Part shown: piece after piece, positions 60,226-64,000 of the stretch
Position numbering within the stretch: the first letter of the stretch is position 1
How the letters are laid out: the number at the start of each line of letters is the position of its first letter
DNA from: Nocardiopsis mwathae
GTDB taxonomy: Bacteria; Actinomycetota; Actinomycetes; Streptosporangiales; Streptosporangiaceae
Length of the DNA: 64,000 nucleotides
Assembly: GCF_014201195.1 (NCBI RefSeq)
Contig: NZ_JACHDS010000001.1
Coordinates: 1,116,001-1,180,000 of the forward strand
Direction: 5' to 3'
Made by a program: the position numbers and the translations under genes
Notes under the pieces: generated by a model
The model's input: only the letters and a program-made list of their open reading frames with translations
Told to the model about the DNA's origin: nothing
Databases searched by the model: none

Positions 60226-61524
60226 GTGGGTACGCAGGGTTCTCCGCACCGCGGTGCGGACCTGGCCGGTATCGGCCTGGCCGATCTGAACGCCGCCCTT
60301 GACAGGCGGCTCGCCGACGCCGACGCGCGGCTGCTCCGGGACTACCCCGGAGACCGGGGGCGGCGCCAGCCGGTCCACACCGTCTACATCCCCGCCGACC
60401 GCATCCGCCCCGGAATCGCGCCGACCTGGGGCGAGGCGGCCGCCCAGGTCCTCCGCGAGACCGCCCCCGACGCCGCGGAACTCGCCGCCGCCACCGGCCT
60501 GGCCCCGGAGATGGTGGCCGACTGCCTCCCCCGCGTCCTGGACAAGCTGCGCACCGAACCCGTGGAGGACCTCAGGATCGACCTGGAGGACGGCTACGGC
60601 ACCCGTTCGGACGCCGAGGAGGACCGCCACGTCCGGGAGTCCGCCGCGGCGCTCTGCGCCGACCTGGAGTCGGGCGCGGCCCCGCCCTACGTCGGCATCC
60701 GGATGAAGGGCATGGAGGCCGCGGGGCGGCACCGCGGAATGCGCACACTGGCCATGTTCATCGCCGAGGTGCTGGAGCGCGCCGGCGACCTGCCCGACGG
60801 CTTCGCCCTCACCCTGCCCAAGATCACCGCGGTCGAGCAGGTCGAGGCGATGGCGTGGGTGGCCGAACAGCTCGAACCGCGGTTCGGCCTCGACGAGGGG
60901 CGGCTCCGCTTCGAGCTGCAGATCGAGACGCCGCAGTCGGTCCTCTCCGCGGACGGCGCCGCGGCCGTGGCCCGGATGGTGCACGCGGGCGCCGGGCGCG
61001 TCAGCGCCCTGCACTACGGGACCTACGACTACAGCGCCGCGTGCGGGGTGGCCGCCGCCCACCAGAGCATGGCCCACCCGGTGGCCGACCACGCCAAGGC
61101 GGTCATGCAGCTGGCCGCCGCCGGAACCGGGGTGTGGCTGTCCGACGGCTCCACCAACGTGCTGCCCGTGGGCGCCCCCGAGGAGATCCGTGCGGCCTGG
61201 AAGCTGCACGCCTCGCTGGTCCGCCGCTCCCTGGAGCGCGCCTTCTACCAGGGGTGGGACCTGCACCCGCACCAGCTCCCCACGCGCTACCTGGCCACCT
61301 ACGCCTTCTACCGGGAGGCCTTCGCCCCGGCCGCCGACCGCCTGCGCGCCTACCTCGGCTCCCAGGGCGGGGGCGTCCTCGACGAACCGGCGACGGCCCA
61401 GGCCCTGGCCGGCACCCTGGCCCGCGGGCTGAACTGCGGCGCCCTGGACACCGCCGAGGTGGAGAAGGCCACCGGCGCGAGCGCCGCGGCCCTGCTCTCC
61501 CTCGCCCGCCGCCGCGTCGGCTAG
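60226..61524 (+). CDS. DUF6986 family aldolase/malate synthase-like protein
   Basis: A 432-residue protein I recognise as the DUF6986 group of the HpcH/HpaI aldolase-citrate lyase-like superfamily. Visible barrel motifs: IDLEDGYG, PYVGIRMKGMEA, TLPKITAVEQ, ELQIETPQSV (metal-binding Glu) and LHYGTYDYSAACG (metal-binding Asp). The C-terminal DLHPHQLPTRYLATYAFYR, in parts, is diagnostic. Acting beside allantoinase under an AllR-like regulator, it may use glyoxylate or ureidoglycolate, but its reaction is unknown. GTG at 60226 has AAAGGG upstream. Confidence 0.82.
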   Translation: MGTQGSPHRGADLAGIGLADLNAALDRRLADADARLLRDYPGDRGRRQPVHTVYIPADRIRPGIAPTWGEAAAQVLRETAPDAAELAAATGLAPEMVADCLPRVLDKLRTEPVEDLRIDLEDGYGTRSDAEEDRHVRESAAALCADLESGAAPPYVGIRMKGMEAAGRHRGMRTLAMFIAEVLERAGDLPDGFALTLPKITAVEQVEAMAWVAEQLEPRFGLDEGRLRFELQIETPQSVLSADGAAAVARMVHAGAGRVSALHYGTYDYSAACGVAAAHQSMAHPVADHAKAVMQLAAAGTGVWLSDGSTNVLPVGAPEEIRAAWKLHASLVRRSLERAFYQGWDLHPHQLPTRYLATYAFYREAFAPAADRLRAYLGSQGGGVLDEPATAQALAGTLARGLNCGALDTAEVEKATGASAAALLSLARRRVG

Positions 61525-61544
61525 CCGACCCCCTGGACTCACCC

Positions 61545-61618
61545 CCCTCCGTTGATCTCGGAGATATCGGGGCCTTACCGGCGAGTATCACCCCGATATC
61601 TCCGAGATCAACGGAGGG
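61545..61618. repeat. Perfect 28-bp inverted repeat before allB
   Basis: Two perfect 28-bp arms (61545-61572, beginning CCCTCCGTTGATC, and 61591-61618) around an 18-nt loop, in the 123-bp gap between the DUF6986 and allB genes. Each arm includes GATATC and CTCGGAG. It is AT-richer than its surroundings. It could be a terminator, an attenuator, or a dispersed palindromic element. Confidence 0.95.
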
Positions 61619-61647
61619 CCATGGACTGAGGAGTGGAATCACCGGAG

Positions 61648-63036
61648 ATGACCGGACGACACGACTACGACCTGGTGATCCGCGCGCGGCGCGCGATCAC
61701 CGAGACCGGCACCGCCACTGACACCGCCACTGACACCGCCGCGGCCGAGCGCCCCGCGGCCGTCGGGGTGCGCGACGGGCGGATCGCCGCCGTCGCGGAG
61801 TACGGCGCGGCGATGAGCGCCGAGCACATCGCCGAGCTCGCCGACGACGAGGTACTGCTCCCCGGCCTCGTCGACAGCCACGTGCACGTCAACGAACCCG
61901 GTCGGACCGAGTGGGAGGGCTTCGCCACCGCCACGCGTGCCGCCGCGGCCGGGGGCGTGACCACGATCGTGGACATGCCGCTGAACAGCGTCCCGCCCAC
62001 CACCACGGTCGCGGGCCTGGACGCCAAGCGCGCGGCCGCCGACGGCCAGGTGGCCGTCGACGTCGGATTCTGGGGCGGCGCCGTCCCCGAGAACACCGGC
62101 CCGGACACCTCCGCGGAGCTGCGTGCCCTCCACGAACAGGGCGTCTACGGATTCAAGTCCTTCCTGTCGCCCTCCGGCGTGGAGGAGTTCGGCCACCTGA
62201 GCCCCGAGGAGTACCGCAGCGCCGTCGCCGCGATCGGCGCGCTCGGGGGGACGATCATCGTGCACGCCGAGGACCCCGGCGTGCTCGACGCCGCCCCGCA
62301 GGCCCGGGGCCGGGAGTACGCCTCCTTCCTCGCCTCCCGCCCCGACGAGGCCGAGCACGCGGCGATCCGGCTGGTCATCGACACGGCGCGGGCCACCGGC
62401 ACCCGCTCGCACATCCTGCACCTGTCCACCGCGACGGCGCTGCCGCTGATCCGGGAGGCCAGGGAGGACGGGGTCCCGCTGACCGTCGAGACCTGCCCGC
62501 ACTACCTCACCATCGCCGCCGAGGAGGTGCCGGCCGGGGCGACCCAGTTCAAGTGCTGTCCGCCCATCCGCGGCGCCGCCAACCGCGACGCCCTGTGGCG
62601 GGCGCTGGCCGACGGCCTGATCGACTGCGTGGTCAGCGACCACTCGCCGAGCACGCCCGACCTCAAGCACCTGGGCACCGGCGACTTCGGCACGGCGTGG
62701 GGCGGGGTGTCGGGCCTGCAGGTGGGGTTCGCGGCCGTGTGGACCGAGGCGTCGGCGCGCGGCTTCTCCCTGGCCGACGTGGTGCGGTGGATGGCGCGGA
62801 GCCCCGCCGAGATCGCGGGTGTGGCCGGGAAGGGCCGCTTGGCGGTGGGGTACGACGCCGACTTCGCCGTGGTCGCCCCCGAGGAGCTCACCCGCATCGA
62901 CGCGGCGACCCTGCAGCACCGGAACCCGATCAGCGCCTATGACGGCCGCGAGCTCAAGGGCGTGGTCCGCCGGACGTGGCTGCGCGGCGCACCTGTCGAC
63001 CCGGACGCGCCGCGCGGGCGGCTGCTGCGCCGTTAG
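61648..63036 (+). CDS. allB: Allantoinase
   Basis: A 462-residue cyclic amidohydrolase that opens allantoin to allantoate in purine degradation. Metal and catalytic motifs: [19 protein letters not shown], in parts, the carboxylated Lys in [25 protein letters not shown], and DHSPS with the metal Asp. The family motif [13 protein letters not shown] is present. ATG at 61648 and GTG at 61633 are both possible; neither has an ideal ribosome site. The gene follows DUF6986 across a 28-bp perfect hairpin. Allantoicase and ureidoglycolate genes are not in the window. Confidence 0.95.
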   Translation: MTGRHDYDLVIRARRAITETGTATDTATDTAAAERPAAVGVRDGRIAAVAEYGAAMSAEHIAELADDEVLLPGLVDSHVHVNEPGRTEWEGFATATRAAAAGGVTTIVDMPLNSVPPTTTVAGLDAKRAAADGQVAVDVGFWGGAVPENTGPDTSAELRALHEQGVYGFKSFLSPSGVEEFGHLSPEEYRSAVAAIGALGGTIIVHAEDPGVLDAAPQARGREYASFLASRPDEAEHAAIRLVIDTARATGTRSHILHLSTATALPLIREAREDGVPLTVETCPHYLTIAAEEVPAGATQFKCCPPIRGAANRDALWRALADGLIDCVVSDHSPSTPDLKHLGTGDFGTAWGGVSGLQVGFAAVWTEASARGFSLADVVRWMARSPAEIAGVAGKGRLAVGYDADFAVVAPEELTRIDAATLQHRNPISAYDGRELKGVVRRTWLRGAPVDPDAPRGRLLRR

Positions 63037-63062
63037 CCGGCGCAGCCGTCGGGCACGGCACA

Positions 63063-63090
63063 CGGCCCCGGACGCTCGCGTCCGGGGCCG
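63063..63090. terminator. Bidirectional terminator after allB
   Basis: Perfect 12-bp stem CGGCCCCGGACG/CGTCCGGGGCCG with a 4-nt loop, between convergent allB and the M14 peptidase gene. Confidence 0.8.
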
Positions 63091-63122
63091 CAGAGTGATC
63101 ATGGGGTTATCGGGTCAGGGTG

Positions 63123-64000
63123 TCAGCCGCAGTACTCCGCCTCCTTGCCGATGACGCGCTGCGGGCAGTCGGCGTACTCCAGGAACTGCAGGACCGCCTC
63201 GCGGTTGCGGGCGGTCTCCCGGGGGATCACCGAGGCCGGCGGGTAGAAGCCGCCCCCGGCCGCGCTGCGCGGGTACATCTCGAAGGTGTAGTTGAAGATC
63301 CGCTGCTCACCCCAGAGCCAGTCGTTGATGGTCCCGTCGGTGATGTAGAGGTCGCTGGACTGCTGCGGGGTGTAGCCGTTGGTCCGGGCCATGAGGCGGC
63401 CGAGCTCGGCGTGGGTGTCGTACTCGTCCCGGGACATGCCGGGCTCGACCTCGTTGTAGGTGTAGCCGTAGGGCCACAGGATCAGTTCGCCGTAGGTGTG
63501 CCAGTCGATGGCGGTCGTGATCCGCTGCTCGCCGTCGACCACCCGGCTGCGCACGAAGTCGGCGACGGCCTTGACCTCGGGCGCCGACTCCGGGGCGGAG
63601 CCGCGGTAGACGATGGAGGAGGGCAAGCCCGACGAGCCGCGGCAGCAGCCCCAGTTGTAGTCCCAGTTGCGGTTCATGTCGGTGCCGATGGCGGTGGTGC
63701 GCGGGTTGGGCTGGCGGTTCTTGCGCCAGTGCCGGTAGCTGCCCGTGGCGATGTCGTACTCGCTGCCGTCGGGGTTGACGTTGGGCAGGATCCAGATCAC
63801 CCGGCTGTCGAGGAGCCCGGTGATGCGCGGGTCGCTGCCGTAGCCCTCGGTGAACAGGTCGAGGAGGTAGACCGCCATCTCGACGGTGAGATGCTCCCGG
63901 GCGTGCTGGGAGTGGGTGAACAGGACCTCGGGCTTGTCCTCGTCGGCCTTGACGTCGGAGCTGATCCTGACGGCCATGAGGTCGCGGCCGCGGTAGGAGG
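63123..64000 (-). CDS. M14 zinc carboxypeptidase, partial
   Basis: The C-terminal 292 residues or so of an M14-family metallocarboxypeptidase; its N-terminus lies beyond the right edge, since the frame stays open through [10 protein letters not shown]. The zinc motif HAREH (first His and Glu) is in [14 protein letters not shown], followed by [12 protein letters not shown], a substrate-binding NRNWDYNWG, the third zinc His in DWHTYGELI, and the catalytic Glu in FTFEMYP-type NYTFEMYP. Cys residues near CCRG and at DCPQ...EYCG suggest disulfides of a secreted enzyme. Signal peptide not visible. Confidence 0.92.
   Translation of the reverse strand, partial: SYRGRDLMAVRISSDVKADEDKPEVLFTHSQHAREHLTVEMAVYLLDLFTEGYGSDPRITGLLDSRVIWILPNVNPDGSEYDIATGSYRHWRKNRQPNPRTTAIGTDMNRNWDYNWGCCRGSSGLPSSIVYRGSAPESAPEVKAVADFVRSRVVDGEQRITTAIDWHTYGELILWPYGYTYNEVEPGMSRDEYDTHAELGRLMARTNGYTPQQSSDLYITDGTINDWLWGEQRIFNYTFEMYPRSAAGGGFYPPASVIPRETARNREAVLQFLEYADCPQRVIGKEAEYCG

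Overview
The window is a stretch of chromosome from a high-GC actinomycete, most likely of the Streptosporangiales/Nocardiopsaceae type (Nocardiopsis, Streptomonospora, Thermobifida relatives). Reasons: strong G/C bias at third codon positions, many GTG and some TTG starts, paired clpP1-clpP2, a mycothiol-dependent nitroreductase-like protein, an Eis-type acetyltransferase, an AllR-like IclR regulator, and many gene families (DUF4233, DUF3097, DUF6986, DUF4870) typical of this phylum. Gene order from pepN to era resembles the Streptomyces core chromosome. I see no insertion sequence, prophage, CRISPR array, rRNA or antibiotic cluster.

Layout. 1-8.3 kb: HNH nuclease, a divergent SDR/MarR pair sharing a palindromic operator, ilvD, a NERD-domain membrane protein, an amidase and an MFS exporter. 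8.5-16.8 kb: malQ, pepN, a DsbA-like protein, a 57-residue protein, an aldehyde dehydrogenase, a tiny membrane protein and rpiB. 16.8-28 kb: an Arg-rich ORF, an Eis-like acetyltransferase, a membrane SpoIIE-type phosphatase, mgtE, an orphan antitoxin-like protein, an Fe-S protein with a Lys-rich tail, a TetR/MFS pair, an ABC exporter and a nucleotidyltransferase. 28-33.3 kb: tRNA-Gly(TCC), tRNA-Pro(TGG), tig, clpP1-clpP2 (with a ClgR-like box) and clpX, a protein folding and proteolysis block.

33.3-39.5 kb: a DUF305 lipoprotein, a secreted LVIVD-repeat protein, a FolC-like Mur ligase paralogue, folC, a DUF4233 protein and an unusual 104-bp tandem repeat seeded from the end of the DUF4233 gene. 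In Streptomyces valS sits between clpX and folC; here it is absent. 39.5-46.2 kb: ndk, then the cell-wall elongation operon mreB-mreC-mreD-PBP2-rodA, tightly coupled by 4-bp overlaps. 46.2-48.9 kb: two DUF4870 membrane proteins with Pro/Gln/Tyr-rich tails and a DUF3097 protein. 48.9-59 kb: hrcA (with a CIRCE-like element)-dnaJ-rsmE, an oppositely oriented SigE-family sigma factor with a membrane partner, then HIT-phoH-ybeY-CBS transporter-deaminase-like-era. 59-64 kb: an AllR-like regulator divergent from a DUF6986 protein and allantoinase, with a perfect 28-bp inverted repeat between the last two, and a partial M14 carboxypeptidase at the right edge.

Most of the window is conserved housekeeping sequence. 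The least explained items are the 104-bp repeat array, the FolC-like paralogue opposite folC, the DUF6986/allantoinase pair with its giant hairpin, the deaminase-like protein lacking zinc ligands, and the Lys-tailed Fe-S protein. All identifications are from reading the sequence and family knowledge; no database search was run.
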